Below are positions 17,301 to 24,963 of a stretch of DNA of 33,075 nt, one piece after another. Source of the DNA: an uncultured Actinomycetes bacterium. Its GTDB lineage: Bacteria; Actinomycetota; Actinomycetes; Nanopelagicales; Nanopelagicaceae. A program made the position numbers and the translations under genes. The DNA lies in the NCBI GenBank assembly GCA_937876245.1, contig CALEGP010000008.1, forward strand, positions 1 through 33,075, read 5' to 3'. The first letter of the stretch is position 1, and each line of letters opens with the position of its first letter. The notes beneath the pieces are model-generated. The model was not told where the DNA came from, searched no databases, and worked only from the letters and a program-made list of their open reading frames with translations.

Positions 17301-18875
17301 AGTTACAAGCTCCTCCCGAATCGCATCCAGTGGCGGATTTGTTACCTGCGCGAAAAGTTGTGAAAAATAATCAAAAAGAAGTCGCGGTTTTGCCGAAAGT
17401 GCCGCAATCGGACTGTCGGTTCCCATAGAGCCAAGGGCTTCGCCACCATTTTTCGCCATTGGGGTAAGAATTATTCGCAATTCTTCCTCGGTATAGCCGA
17501 AAGCTCGTTGTCTGCGAACTACAGATGAGTGAGGGTAAACAATATGTTCGCGCGAGGGCAGATCTTCCAAACGAACTAATCCGGCATGCAGCCAGTCACC
17601 ATAAGGCGCAGCATTGGCAAGTTCAGACTTTATTTCTTCATCCGTAATTATTCTGCCCGCCTCGATATCAACTAGGAACATGCGTCCTGGCTGTAATCGG
17701 CCTTTGCTAGCAATCTCATCGGGTTGGAAATCTAAAACTCCAAATTCACTTGCAAGTACGACTAAACCATCTTTGGTTATCCAATATCTGGAAGGTCGCA
17801 ATCCATTTCGATCAAGAACTGCCCCTGCAAGTTTCCCATCAGTAAAAGTTATGCAAGCTGGTCCATCCCAGGGTTCCATTATTGTTGAATGAAAAGCATA
17901 AAAATCTTTCTGTGTCTGTGACATCGTGGCGTGATTTTCCCAAGCTTCGGGAATCATCATAAGAATTGAATGCGGAAGTGATCGTCCACCTAAATAAAGC
18001 AGCTCCAGGACCTCGTCAAATGAGCCAGAGTCACTGCTCGATTCATCAACAATAGGAAATAGGCGCGAGATATCGCCTGGAATTACCTCGCTTGCTAAGA
18101 GCGATTCGCGAGCTCGCATCCAGTTTCTATTTCCACGCACCGTATTGATTTCACCATTGTGAGCTATATAGCGATATGGATGAGCCAGTGGCCACGACGG
18201 AAAAGTGTTCGTTGAAAATCTAGAGTGCACTACGGCTAAGGTCGACTTAACTCGGATATCAGAAAGATCTGGAAAAAATTCTTCAAGCTGCCCAGTCGTA
18301 AGCATTCCTTTATAGACAATAGTTCGAGTTGAAAGCGAAGGAAGATATATTGCGAATTTTTTTTCGATCCGTTTTCTAAAACAGAATACCATTCTCTCCA
18401 ATTCGAGATCTGACTCGGCGCCTTTGCCTGCTAGGAAAATCTGCTCAAATCTCGGCATAACTGAGAGCGCTGTCTTTCCAATTGATTTTGAATCTACGGG
18501 AAGCTCGCGCCAGCCAAGAAGTATTAGCCCCTCTTCCTTAGCAATGCCTTCGACGGCCGCACGATCAGAGAATGTTCGATCGGTAAAAACTATTCCTGTT
18601 GCATATTTTCCAGCGTTGGGAAGTTCAAAGTTAACGACTTCTCGATAAAACTCATCAGGTAGGCAAATCAGAATTCCGGCGCCATCGCCGCTATCTGGCT
18701 CTGCTCCCGTAGCGCCACGATGTTCCATGTTGCGAAGTGCAGTTAAGCCCTGTGAAACTATTTCGTGAGTTGCTTTCCGATTTAACGTAGCAACCATTGC
18801 GACACCACAGGAATCGCGCTCTTGGGATGGGTTGTATAAACCCTGCGCCAAAGGTACTGTCGAAAACAAAGTCAC
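14355..18875 (-). CDS. gltB: Glutamate synthase large subunit
   Basis: Transfers the amide of glutamine to 2-oxoglutarate; 1506 residues from GTG 18875. Residues 1-22 are a propeptide removed to expose Cys23 ([11 protein letters not shown]), the N-terminal nucleophile of the class II glutaminase domain (to about 430). A central domain follows, then the FMN-binding synthase domain with [16 protein letters not shown] and the 3Fe-4S cysteines in [12 protein letters not shown], then the C-terminal GXGXG beta-helix (about 1250-1490). GTG 18875 is chosen because AGGAG sits five bases upstream; a 17-residue longer frame runs into the promoter. It is the first gene of gltBD. Sequence from a TAATCT -10 box to the start leaves about a 12-nt leader. 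Confidence 0.96.
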   Translation of the reverse strand: MTLFSTVPLAQGLYNPSQERDSCGVAMVATLNRKATHEIVSQGLTALRNMEHRGATGAEPDSGDGAGILICLPDEFYREVVNFELPNAGKYATGIVFTDRTFSDRAAVEGIAKEEGLILLGWRELPVDSKSIGKTALSVMPRFEQIFLAGKGAESDLELERMVFCFRKRIEKKFAIYLPSLSTRTIVYKGMLTTGQLEEFFPDLSDIRVKSTLAVVHSRFSTNTFPSWPLAHPYRYIAHNGEINTVRGNRNWMRARESLLASEVIPGDISRLFPIVDESSSDSGSFDEVLELLYLGGRSLPHSILMMIPEAWENHATMSQTQKDFYAFHSTIMEPWDGPACITFTDGKLAGAVLDRNGLRPSRYWITKDGLVVLASEFGVLDFQPDEIASKGRLQPGRMFLVDIEAGRIITDEEIKSELANAAPYGDWLHAGLVRLEDLPSREHIVYPHSSVVRRQRAFGYTEEELRIILTPMAKNGGEALGSMGTDSPIAALSAKPRLLFDYFSQLFAQVTNPPLDAIREELVTSLAGSVGPEFNLLDPGPASCRQIGLDFPVIDNDELAKLIHVNADGDHPGFAAHVVRGLFPVLGGGEALAHRITEIRREVSQAIANGAHIIVLSDRDGDAEDAPIPSLLLTAAVHHHLIREKTRTQVGLIVETGEVREVHHVALLVGFGAAAINPYLAMESAEDLVRQGVITGITPEKAVANLIKSLGKGVLKVMSKMGISTISSYTGAQVFEAIGLSRDVVDEYFVGVTSKLGGVSLDLIAEETIARHHIAYPPGGEVPGAKRLPIGGEYQWRREGEPHLFDPETVFALQHATRSKRYDVFKRYTNRVDDQSKRLMTLRGLFEFRTGLRPAISIDEVESASEIIKRFATGAMSYGSISAEAHETLAIAMNRIGGKSNTGEGGEDPARYELDDNGDSRRSAVKQVASGRFGVTSEYLVNADDIQIKMAQGAKPGEGGQLPGGKVYPWIAKVRYSTPGVGLISPPPHHDIYSIEDLAQLIHDLKNANRQARVHVKLVAEVGVGTVAAGVSKAHADVVLISGHDGGTGAAPLTSLKHAGAPWELGLAETQQTLMLNGLRDRIVVQVDGQMKTGRDVVIAALLGGEEFGFATAPLVVSGCVMMRVCHLDTCPVGIATQNPELRKRFGGKPEFVETFFEYIADEVREYLAALGFRTLEEAIGQVEFLDTKRAIHHWKASGLDLAPLLEAPVFGTDAPRRNTQTQDHGLENALDNKLIELSSAALESEENVRIVLPVRNVNRTVGTMLGSEITRKFGSAGLKENTIDITLHGTAGNSFGAFIPKGLTLRLYGDANDYVAKGLSGGRVIVRPDEKATFTSQENVIAGNVIAYGATSGEIMIRGTVGERFCVRNSGATAVVEGVGDHGCEYMTGGVALILGAIGRNFAAGMSGGRAFVLDLDADLVNTEMVDVLSFPAEQSNFVMKLLARFESETGSIVATDLLENWTESRKRISMVMPRDYARVLLAMERADREGLPVDKVVMEAING

Positions 18876-18894
18876 GATTGCTCCTGATTTACTT

Positions 18895-18900
18895 AGATTA
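18895..18900 (-). promoter_or_regulatory. -10 box of gltBD
   Basis: TAATCT on the minus strand ends 19 bases before the GTG start, and AGGAG lies between. A convincing -35 at 16-18 bases is not visible; TTGGGC is 20 bases upstream. Confidence 0.4.
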
Positions 18901-18947
18901 GGTGCATCGGGACGACAGTGGCCCAACTGGAAACTACAGGGCTAAAG

Positions 18948-18968
18948 AATAGCAATCCAATTGCTATT
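18948..18968 (-). terminator. Hairpin overlapping the stop of the VIT-family gene
   Basis: A perfect 9-bp stem (AATAGCAAT / ATTGCTATT) with a three-base loop starts at the last base of the VIT TAA stop and is followed on the minus strand by CTTTAG. It is AT-rich with a poor T-run, so a weak terminator at best. It also separates this transcript from the gltB promoter. Confidence 0.4.
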
Positions 18969-19675
18969 TAAATACCCGTCAGGTGTACTAATGAGCCAAT
19001 TCCAGCGGTAATGGCCATGCCAAGAGAGCCTCCAAGAAGAATTCTCATCGTTGTTTTGCCATATGGCGAACCAGCGGTCCGAGCGCTCAATACTCCAGTG
19101 CCAACTAGGCCGAGCAAGGTGAAGCCAATGATGCTCATAACTTTAGTCCCCATGGTTGGTGCCAGAGCACCTAGAAGTGGAATCAATCCTCCGAGCGTGA
19201 AACTAATTGCCGAGGCAACAGCTGCTTGAACTGGGCGAGCTTTGGTATGAGGCAATTGCCCAAGTTCATCTCGAAGATGTGCTGCGAGTGCATCTTTCTC
19301 TGTCATTGCCTTCGCAACTTTTTCTGCAAGCTCACGGTCAAGTCCGCGGCTTAGATAAATCTCCGTCAGTTCCTCAAGTTCGCCTTCTGGATCTATTGCT
19401 AAATGTTGCATTTCCAATAAGCGGTCGGACTCCTCAATGTCATTTTGAGAACGAACTGAAATATATTCACCAACAGCCATCGACATTGCTCCCGCGGTAA
19501 TTCCCGCAGCTCCTGCTGTTATCAGAAAACTGCCAGCCTGAGCAGCAGATACGCCTATCATCAAACTTGCGGTAGATACCAATCCGTCATTCGCTCCGAG
19601 CACAGCTGCACGAAGCCAGCCCGCCCTATGAATTCTGTGATGAGCATTTCTGCCATATACGTCTTTCAAAGCCAT
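18968..19675 (-). CDS. VIT1/CCC1-family Fe/Mn transporter
   Basis: A 235-residue membrane protein of the VIT family (vacuolar iron/manganese transporters in eukaryotes; Fe2+/Mn2+ export or handling in bacteria). The N-terminal GWLRAAVLGANDGLVSTAS is the family signature, followed by the Met/Gly-rich helix GAMSMAVGEYISVRSQ with the metal-path Met and Glu. The hydrophilic middle (residues 80-145, rich in Glu) is the cytoplasmic metal-binding domain. Three hydrophobic segments finish the protein, giving five in all. ATG 19675 follows a TAAGAT box by six bases, so the mRNA is probably leaderless. No metal-responsive riboswitch fits in the short upstream region. Confidence 0.9.
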   Translation of the reverse strand: MALKDVYGRNAHHRIHRAGWLRAAVLGANDGLVSTASLMIGVSAAQAGSFLITAGAAGITAGAMSMAVGEYISVRSQNDIEESDRLLEMQHLAIDPEGELEELTEIYLSRGLDRELAEKVAKAMTEKDALAAHLRDELGQLPHTKARPVQAAVASAISFTLGGLIPLLGALAPTMGTKVMSIIGFTLLGLVGTGVLSARTAGSPYGKTTMRILLGGSLGMAITAGIGSLVHLTGI

Positions 19676-19681
19676 GGCGCA

Positions 19682-19687
19682 ATCTTA
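19682..19687 (-). promoter_or_regulatory. -10 box giving a leaderless VIT transcript
   Basis: TAAGAT on the minus strand ends six bases before the ATG at 19675, with no SD between. It lies in the 45-base gap after lgt. Confidence 0.5.
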
Positions 19688-19720
19688 TCCTTTCCAACCA
19701 TCATAAATTCATATTTTCAT

Positions 19721-20557
19721 TCACTCCAAAACCCCATTAGCGCCCCTTGGTCCAACTTTCCTCCCTCGAAGGTGGTGAATAAAAAAAGCACCAGCCCCTA
19801 TGGCCAATATTCCCGCCACCCAGATATTTAGCCGGAGCCCAAAAATCAAATTTGCCGTATCTATTCGAATCGACTCGATGAAAAGGCGACCGAAGGAGTA
19901 ACTCGCTACATAGAATAGGAATATTGAACCACTTCCAATAATTCTTTTAAAGAACTTTGCTCGATAGATAATTAGAGCTATCAGAAAGCACCAAAGCGCT
20001 TCAAATAGGAAAGTCGGTTGAAAGGTAGAAAACTCTTCAAAACCAATTGGCCGATTCGCTACTGGAATCTGTAAACCCCAAATCCCTTGCGTCGGTTTAC
20101 CGAAGAGCTCGCCGTTAAACCAATTACCAAATCTTCCAATGCCCTGGGCGAGTAATAAGCCTGGAGCCAGCGCATCAGCAAATTGGGCAAAACTAAGTGA
20201 GCGCCTACCCTTCCTGTAGTAGAAGTAAGCAACTGCCGCTCCAGCTGAAATTGCGCCCCAAATCCCCAGGCCACCTTGCCAAATTGCTAGGGCGGCTAAT
20301 GGCGACCCGCCGCTTCCAAAGTATTTCTGTGGCGAAGTAATCACATGATAAATCCGGCCACCAATAATACCCAACGGAATTAAATAGATCGCTAGATCCG
20401 AAATTTCGTTGGAGTCGCCGCCAAGGCGCTCATATCTTTTTCTTGTCGTCCAGATTGCAACAAAAATACCAAGCAATATACAGAGCGCATAGTAATGAAC
20501 CGTAAAAAAACCCAACTCCAGAGTTGACGAGCTTGGAGTTGGGATGAAAGTCCTCAT
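19721..20557 (-). CDS. lgt: Prolipoprotein diacylglyceryl transferase
   Basis: Transfers diacylglycerol from phosphatidylglycerol to the lipobox Cys of prolipoproteins at the cytoplasmic membrane. It has 278 residues and seven hydrophobic segments. The Lgt signature GRFGNWFNGELFG (about residues 140-152) contains the essential Arg and Asn, and GGRIYHVITSP carries the conserved His region. The N-terminal IPTPSSSTLELGFFTVHYYALCILLGI aligns with the start of other Lgt proteins, so ATG 20557 is correct although no SD is visible. It lies 19 bases after the DsbA-like gene. A hairpin with seven Ts sits within codons 5-18. Its processing partner lspA is near the right end of the window. Confidence 0.95.
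   Translation of the reverse strand: MRTFIPTPSSSTLELGFFTVHYYALCILLGIFVAIWTTRKRYERLGGDSNEISDLAIYLIPLGIIGGRIYHVITSPQKYFGSGGSPLAALAIWQGGLGIWGAISAGAAVAYFYYRKGRRSLSFAQFADALAPGLLLAQGIGRFGNWFNGELFGKPTQGIWGLQIPVANRPIGFEEFSTFQPTFLFEALWCFLIALIIYRAKFFKRIIGSGSIFLFYVASYSFGRLFIESIRIDTANLIFGLRLNIWVAGILAIGAGAFFIHHLRGRKVGPRGANGVLE
20504..20543 (-). terminator. Intrinsic-terminator-like element inside the lgt 5' coding region
   Basis: Reading the minus strand, CCCAACTCCA (20511-20520 complementary to 20534-20543) forms a perfect 10-bp stem with a 13-base loop, and the second arm runs straight into seven Ts (20504-20510). This is the textbook shape of a Rho-independent terminator, yet it covers lgt codons 5-18. 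Confidence 0.6.
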
Positions 20558-20576
20558 CTGTGAAATCGCTAAACGA

Positions 20577-21275
20577 CTATTTTACGCCACCGGCCGCCAG
20601 GGCAGCTTGGAATTTCGTTAAATCTACATAGTCGCCACCTTCGCGATCTAGCTCTTTACCATTAATGAAAACCGTGGGCGTTGAATTCACATTTTTAACC
20701 GCAGAATAAGACATTGCAGATTCTGTCCATAAGGCATAGTTCCCGCCAGTGACACAATCCTGGAATGTCATTGAAGTTAGACCAATTTTGTTTCCAATTG
20801 CAATCATAAATTCATTAGTCCATTTGCCCGAGTTCTCAGTTGCTGCTTGATTTTGATAAAGAATCTCATGCATCTCAAGGAACTTACCTTGATCCATCGC
20901 GCATGCCGCTGCATTTGCTGCAATTATGGATTCGTTAATCCCAGAAGTTGATCTCTCGCCAATAAATGTCATCGGATGGTAAACAACTTTGGCCTTCTTT
21001 TCGGCAATAATTTGCTTCACATATTCATTGTTAATAGCTTCGAAATCTCGGCAAGCTGGGCATTGAAAATCTTCCCAGATATCTATCTGTTGCTTGGCTT
21101 TAGGATTAAAAACCAATCCAGAACCATCTGACTTTGAAATTGATTTTGGCGTCAAGCCATTTTGTGCTGGTTTCTTGTCAAGGTAAACAAAAATACCAGT
21201 TACGGCAAGGACGAAAATAATCATGCCAATTACAATCGCTCTTAAACCTTTATCTCCAGATGTATTCCCAGCCAT
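20577..21275 (-). CDS. Membrane-anchored DsbA-like thiol:disulfide oxidoreductase
   Basis: A 232-residue extracytoplasmic thioredoxin-fold protein. One N-terminal hydrophobic segment (about residues 12-31) anchors it. The active site is CPAC in WEDFQCPACRDFE (about 74-77), and the cis-Pro loop is STPTVFING near residue 200. Two further Cys (AACAMD and QDCVTG) may form a structural disulfide as in Mycobacterium DsbA-like proteins. It probably forms disulfides in exported proteins. ATG 21275 has a strong AGGAGAG SD. It follows the DoxX/MauE-like gene by 37 bases, and that membrane protein is a plausible redox partner. Confidence 0.88.
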   Translation of the reverse strand: MAGNTSGDKGLRAIVIGMIIFVLAVTGIFVYLDKKPAQNGLTPKSISKSDGSGLVFNPKAKQQIDIWEDFQCPACRDFEAINNEYVKQIIAEKKAKVVYHPMTFIGERSTSGINESIIAANAAACAMDQGKFLEMHEILYQNQAATENSGKWTNEFMIAIGNKIGLTSMTFQDCVTGGNYALWTESAMSYSAVKNVNSTPTVFINGKELDREGGDYVDLTKFQAALAAGGVK

Positions 21276-21312
21276 TAATCTCTCCTTTTAATCTTTTGCC
21301 TAGCCACGAACC

Positions 21313-21768
21313 CTACTTATCGAAGCCTAATTTACCCTGCGGGAAACGATACAAATACCCGCCAAATATGGCGAGAAGTACGTCACGAGCGATCTCCACC
21401 GAATAGTTCCAGACTGGAATCTCTTGGCTATCGATCAGACCGCCCTTGCCAAAGCAGCCACAATCCAGAGAAATTCCCCTTATCCATGCTTGTGAAATTG
21501 CAATAACAAAGAGCGTCATTAAAAAAACGCCTAGGATACTGGCAAGCCGGACCCAAATTCCAACTACCAAGAAAATTCCCAAAGCTACTTCGACAAATGG
21601 AAGAATAAACCCAATCAGGTTTGCTAAATCAACCGGTAGAACTTGGTAAGCACGAACCGATGTTGCCGAGCCATAAGGATCCATTACTTTTAGGCCACCG
21701 GCGACTAGCAGCACCCCTCCTAGAATTATCCGAAATCCCAGGGTTAACCAGGGTTGAAATTTCTTCAT
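21313..21768 (-). CDS. DoxX/MauE-like membrane protein with CxC motif
   Basis: A 151-residue protein with four hydrophobic segments and the DoxX-family start FRIILGGVLLVAGGLKVMDP. Between helices 3 and 4 it has LDCGCFGKGG, the Cys-x-Cys-Phe-Gly motif of MauE/DoxX-type proteins that are often encoded beside thioredoxin-like enzymes. By analogy it may pass electrons from the DsbA-like protein to quinones; that is inference. ATG 21768 forms an ATGA overlap with the stop of the upstream microprotein gene. Confidence 0.82.
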   Translation of the reverse strand: MKKFQPWLTLGFRIILGGVLLVAGGLKVMDPYGSATSVRAYQVLPVDLANLIGFILPFVEVALGIFLVVGIWVRLASILGVFLMTLFVIAISQAWIRGISLDCGCFGKGGLIDSQEIPVWNYSVEIARDVLLAIFGGYLYRFPQGKLGFDK

Positions 21769-21914
21769 AGCGTTGGATCAACTCCATCATTCAACTTGCT
21801 CCAGGGAGTTTCCAGCTTTCGATCATACTTGCTGGAGATTCCACGTCTGCTGATTCGAAAAAGTAGGTAACCAATTATGACAAACAAGGCCACTAGAAAA
21901 AAAATATCCCTCAT
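21765..21914 (-). CDS. 49-residue single-pass membrane microprotein
   Basis: A short gene fully embedded in the operon: it begins [15 protein letters not shown], one hydrophobic helix (about residues 4-19), followed by a basic stretch (FRISRRG) and a soluble tail ending [13 protein letters not shown]. Both ends use ATGA overlaps, with hisI upstream and the DoxX-like gene downstream, and GGAG lies five bases before its ATG, so translation is well supported. The tail (W-x2-L-x2-G-x-D-P-T) resembles, from memory, the C-terminus of the trp-region membrane protein of other actinobacteria; that is tentative. Function unknown. Confidence 0.75.
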   Translation of the reverse strand: MRDIFFLVALFVIIGYLLFRISRRGISSKYDRKLETPWSKLNDGVDPTL

Positions 21915-22246
21915 GTTAGCTCCACTAAATTATGGAAACAACTTCTCTCGCCAGTGTGACAAGCCACACCAATTTGTTTCACTTTCAATAATATGGCATC
22001 GCTATCGCAATCATAATAAATTGCTTGGATCTCCTGGAAATTCCCGGAACTCTCGCCCTTCCGCCAGAGGCTATCTCTGCTTCGGCTCCAATAAGTTGCC
22101 TGCTTGGATTCAACGCTCTTAGAAAATGATTCAAGATTCATCCAAGCCAGCATCAAGACCTCGTTAGTTTCAAAATCCTGGGCTATGGCAGCAATTAATT
22201 CGCCTGACTCCAGACGTTGGGAAATAGTGGACGCAATCTCAGCCAT
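21911..22246 (-). CDS. hisI: Phosphoribosyl-AMP cyclohydrolase
   Basis: Opens the purine ring of PR-AMP, the third step of histidine synthesis. It is a 111-residue single-domain enzyme, without the HisE domain found fused in enterobacteria. Metal and substrate motifs are present: [14 protein letters not shown], the Asp/Cys triad in [13 protein letters not shown], and the Zn cysteines in [13 protein letters not shown]. It follows hisF by 24 bases and its stop overlaps the microprotein ATG. Confidence 0.96.
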   Translation of the reverse strand: MAEIASTISQRLESGELIAAIAQDFETNEVLMLAWMNLESFSKSVESKQATYWSRSRDSLWRKGESSGNFQEIQAIYYDCDSDAILLKVKQIGVACHTGERSCFHNLVELT

Positions 22247-22270
22247 GACCTAATTCTCTCTTATTCTTCC

Positions 22271-23032
22271 TCAAAGGCGAATCGAAAAACCTCGTTTTGC
22301 CAGGTCTTTCTTAACATCTTGGACACTAAATTGCCCGAAATGGAAAACACTCGCTGCTAGAACAGCATCAGCACCAGCTGAAATCGCATCTGCAAAATCC
22401 GATATTGCTCCAGCCCCGCCACTTGCAATAACAGGTACCTTTGAAATCTCGCGAACAGCTCTGATCATCTCGAGATCAAATCCTGCTTTAGTGCCATCGG
22501 CATCCATAGAATTCAGAAGGATCTCACCGACTCCTCGGGAGATTGCTTCGGTAACCCAAGTCAGCACATCAAGGCCCGAGCTCTGACGCCCACCATGGGT
22601 TGTTACCTCAAAACCCGATTTTGTTGGAGCACGTCTCGCATCTACAGATAAAACTAAAACTTGATTTCCGAAGCGATCTGATATTTCGTTGAGCAATTCT
22701 GGACGCAGAATTGCTGCCGTATTGACCGATATTTTATCCGCCCCTGCGCGAAGTAGTTCGTTGACGTTATCTATGTTTCTGATGCCTCCGCCAACTGTGA
22801 GAGGAATAAAAATTTGTTCAGCGGCCATTCTCACGATCTCGATCGTAGTTTCGCGCTCCTCCGAGCTCGCCGAAATATCTAAAAAAGTCAGCTCATCCGC
22901 ACCTTGAAAATCATATTTTTTAGCCAACTCCACTGGATCCCCAGAATCGACCAAATCTTTAAAATTGGTGCCCTTAACTACTCTGCCATTTGCGACATCT
23001 AGACAAGGAATAATTCTCTTAGCTAGTGTCAA
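22271..23032 (-). CDS. hisF: Imidazole glycerol phosphate synthase cyclase subunit
   Basis: Forms imidazole glycerol phosphate and AICAR with ammonia supplied by HisH. A 253-residue half-barrel-repeat protein with catalytic Asp12 in [15 protein letters not shown], the second Asp in VLSVDARR, and phosphate-binding loops VGGGIRN and ASGGAGA. The start is TTG at 23032, sharing TTGA with the priA stop, so it is translated by coupling. Confidence 0.97.
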   Translation of the reverse strand: MTLAKRIIPCLDVANGRVVKGTNFKDLVDSGDPVELAKKYDFQGADELTFLDISASSEERETTIEIVRMAAEQIFIPLTVGGGIRNIDNVNELLRAGADKISVNTAAILRPELLNEISDRFGNQVLVLSVDARRAPTKSGFEVTTHGGRQSSGLDVLTWVTEAISRGVGEILLNSMDADGTKAGFDLEMIRAVREISKVPVIASGGAGAISDFADAISAGADAVLAASVFHFGQFSVQDVKKDLAKRGFSIRL

Positions 23033-23760
23033 TTGCTGGCAACTTCCAGAGCCTGTGCCAATGTGAAAGATCCTGCATATAGCGCTTTACCGACGATCGC
23101 ACCTTCAATTCCGACCTGCGTTAATGAACGCAAATCAACTAAATCCTGCAGAACCGAAATTCCCCCACTCGCGACTATTGGATTATTTGTCGCAGCACAG
23201 ACTTCGCTGAGTAATTCCAAATTTGGCCCCATTAAAGTGCCATCTTTAGCAACATCTGTAACGATGTAACGCGAACATCCTGCCGAATCCAATTTTCTAA
23301 TCATTTCGAAGAGATCTCCACCTTCATGCGTCCACCCTCGAGTTGCCAGAGTGTGACCACGAACATCGAGTCCGACGGCAATTTTTGGTCCAAACCTGGA
23401 GATGGTCTTTGCTGTCCACTCGGGATTCTCAATTGCTGCGGTCCCTAGATTTACCCGAGCACATCCCGTAGCTAGCGCTCTAGCCAAACTTTCATCATCA
23501 CGAATTCCACCCGATAATTCCACTTCAATATCGACGCTAGATATTACTTCTCTAACTATTTCGAAATTACTTCCGATGCCAAATGCTGCATCTAGATCCA
23601 CTAGGTGGATCCACTCTGCTCCCTGTTTAACAAAATCCCTTGCTACTTCTTGAGGAGAGCCATAAGAGCTCTCTTTGGCCAACTCTCCTTGAACCAATCG
23701 AACAGCCCTGCCATCCCTAAGATCGATTGCAGGAAGTATTTGCAATTTTTTAAGAGTCAT
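23029..23760 (-). CDS. priA: Phosphoribosyl isomerase A (bifunctional HisA/TrpF)
   Basis: A (beta/alpha)8 isomerase, 243 residues. In actinobacteria PriA catalyses both the ProFAR (HisA) and PRA (TrpF) isomerisations. Catalytic Asp13 (LPAIDLRDG) and the second Asp in [10 protein letters not shown] are present. The loop R141-G-W143 with THEGGDL is the PriA signature; from memory the equivalent Arg and Trp (R143, W145 in M. tuberculosis) enable the Trp-pathway reaction and are replaced in HisA-only corynebacterial enzymes. Dual activity is therefore likely but inferred. ATG 23760 overlaps the hisH stop as ATGA. Confidence 0.92.
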   Translation of the reverse strand: MTLKKLQILPAIDLRDGRAVRLVQGELAKESSYGSPQEVARDFVKQGAEWIHLVDLDAAFGIGSNFEIVREVISSVDIEVELSGGIRDDESLARALATGCARVNLGTAAIENPEWTAKTISRFGPKIAVGLDVRGHTLATRGWTHEGGDLFEMIRKLDSAGCSRYIVTDVAKDGTLMGPNLELLSEVCAATNNPIVASGGISVLQDLVDLRSLTQVGIEGAIVGKALYAGSFTLAQALEVASN

Positions 23761-24353
23761 AGCGATGAAACCCAGTTAGCAATCAACTTTGCACCTGCCG
23801 CGCCACTCTTCTCCGGATGGAATTGTGTTGCAACAACATAACCGCGCTCGATGGCAGAAAGAAATTCCTCACCGTAAAAGGTTGTTGTATTTAGCGCTCC
23901 GGAAACAAATTTTTTAGCAGCATATGAGTGCACAAAATAAAAGGATTCTTCCTCTATCCCTCTAAATAGATTTGACTCTGGCGAAGGCTTGACTGTGTTC
24001 CAACCCATATGCGGAAGTATTGGCGCGCGGACTTCAGAAACATTGCCAGCAAGAATTCCTAGACCCGAACACATCTTTTTCTCATCACTCTCCTCAAATA
24101 GAACTTGCATCCCGACGCAAATCCCAAAAACAGCTCGCTCTTTTTCGATCCTCGAAGAAATAATTTCTTTGCCTCCAACGCTTGCTAACTGGGCCATACA
24201 TGCGGCAAAAGCTCCGACACCTGGCACAACTAGCCCATCGGCTTCGATGCAGATTTTTGGATCGCTAGTTACGACAACCTCGCTACTAGAAATCTCAAAT
24301 GCTCGTTGCGCAGAACGTAAATTGCCAGAACCGTAGTCAAGGATTGCTATCAA
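23757..24353 (-). CDS. hisH: Imidazole glycerol phosphate synthase glutaminase subunit
   Basis: A class I glutamine amidotransferase of 198 residues that feeds ammonia to HisF. The catalytic triad is visible: Cys in [12 protein letters not shown], His and Glu in [10 protein letters not shown]. The oxyanion region GVGAF is also present. The start is TTG 24353 (then [10 protein letters not shown]), sharing TTGA with the hisB stop. Confidence 0.96.
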   Translation of the reverse strand: MIAILDYGSGNLRSAQRAFEISSSEVVVTSDPKICIEADGLVVPGVGAFAACMAQLASVGGKEIISSRIEKERAVFGICVGMQVLFEESDEKKMCSGLGILAGNVSEVRAPILPHMGWNTVKPSPESNLFRGIEEESFYFVHSYAAKKFVSGALNTTTFYGEEFLSAIERGYVVATQFHPEKSGAAGAKLIANWVSSL

Positions 24354-24934
24354 AGAACGCCCTTGGTTGATGGAATTCCAGTTATGCGGCCATCGATGGC
24401 GCAGGCATCACGCAAGGCTCGGGCAACAGCTTTAAATTGCGCTTCGAAAACATGGTGAGCATTACGACCTTCCAGAACTCGAACATGGAGAGCGATCCTT
24501 GCTTCGGCAACTATTGATTCCCAAATATGTCTACCGAGAGTCGTGTCAAAAGTCCCGATTAACTCGACTATTTCTGGTTGACGATGAACTAGATATGGTC
24601 GACCAGAGAGATCCACTGCGGCCTGCACTAAAACTTCATCCAAAGGAACCATCGCATCACCGAATCGACGGATACCAACTTTCTCCCCTAAGGCTTCGCG
24701 CAGCGCCTGCCCAAAGGCAAGAGAGGTATCTTCGACGGTATGGTGAGAATCAACATCAACATCACCTTCGGTCTTTACTATTAAATCAAAACCAGAATGT
24801 TTCCCTAGCTGAGAGAGCATATGATCAAAAAAAGGCACACCCGTATCAATTTCTACTATTCCTGAACCGTCCAAATTGATTTTTACATCAACGCTAGATT
24901 CCTTAGTGGCGCGGACGACATGTGCTTCTCTCAT
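24350..24934 (-). CDS. hisB: Imidazoleglycerol-phosphate dehydratase
   Basis: A single-function 194-residue dehydratase (no phosphatase domain, so histidinol phosphatase must be encoded elsewhere). The Mn-binding His/Glu clusters are DTGVPFFDHML, DSHHTVEDTSL and GRNAHHVFEAQFKA. ATG 24934 is preceded by AGGGAG six bases upstream. It follows hisC by 29 bases. Confidence 0.97.
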   Translation of the reverse strand: MREAHVVRATKESSVDVKINLDGSGIVEIDTGVPFFDHMLSQLGKHSGFDLIVKTEGDVDVDSHHTVEDTSLAFGQALREALGEKVGIRRFGDAMVPLDEVLVQAAVDLSGRPYLVHRQPEIVELIGTFDTTLGRHIWESIVAEARIALHVRVLEGRNAHHVFEAQFKAVARALRDACAIDGRITGIPSTKGVL

Positions 24935-24963
24935 ATTTTTCTCCCTATTTAACGAACAGCTAA

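Noticed and set aside
18876-18926. A longer gltB start (17 extra residues)
   Set aside because: It runs across the -10 box and the SD; GTG 18875 gives a normal 22-residue propeptide before the catalytic Cys.
19779-19805. T-run on the minus strand near the lgt 3' end
   Set aside because: The preceding GGCC/GGCT pairing is too weak for an intrinsic terminator.
24826-24845. Seven Ts on the minus strand in hisB
   Set aside because: No inverted repeat lies before it; it encodes the conserved PFFDH motif.
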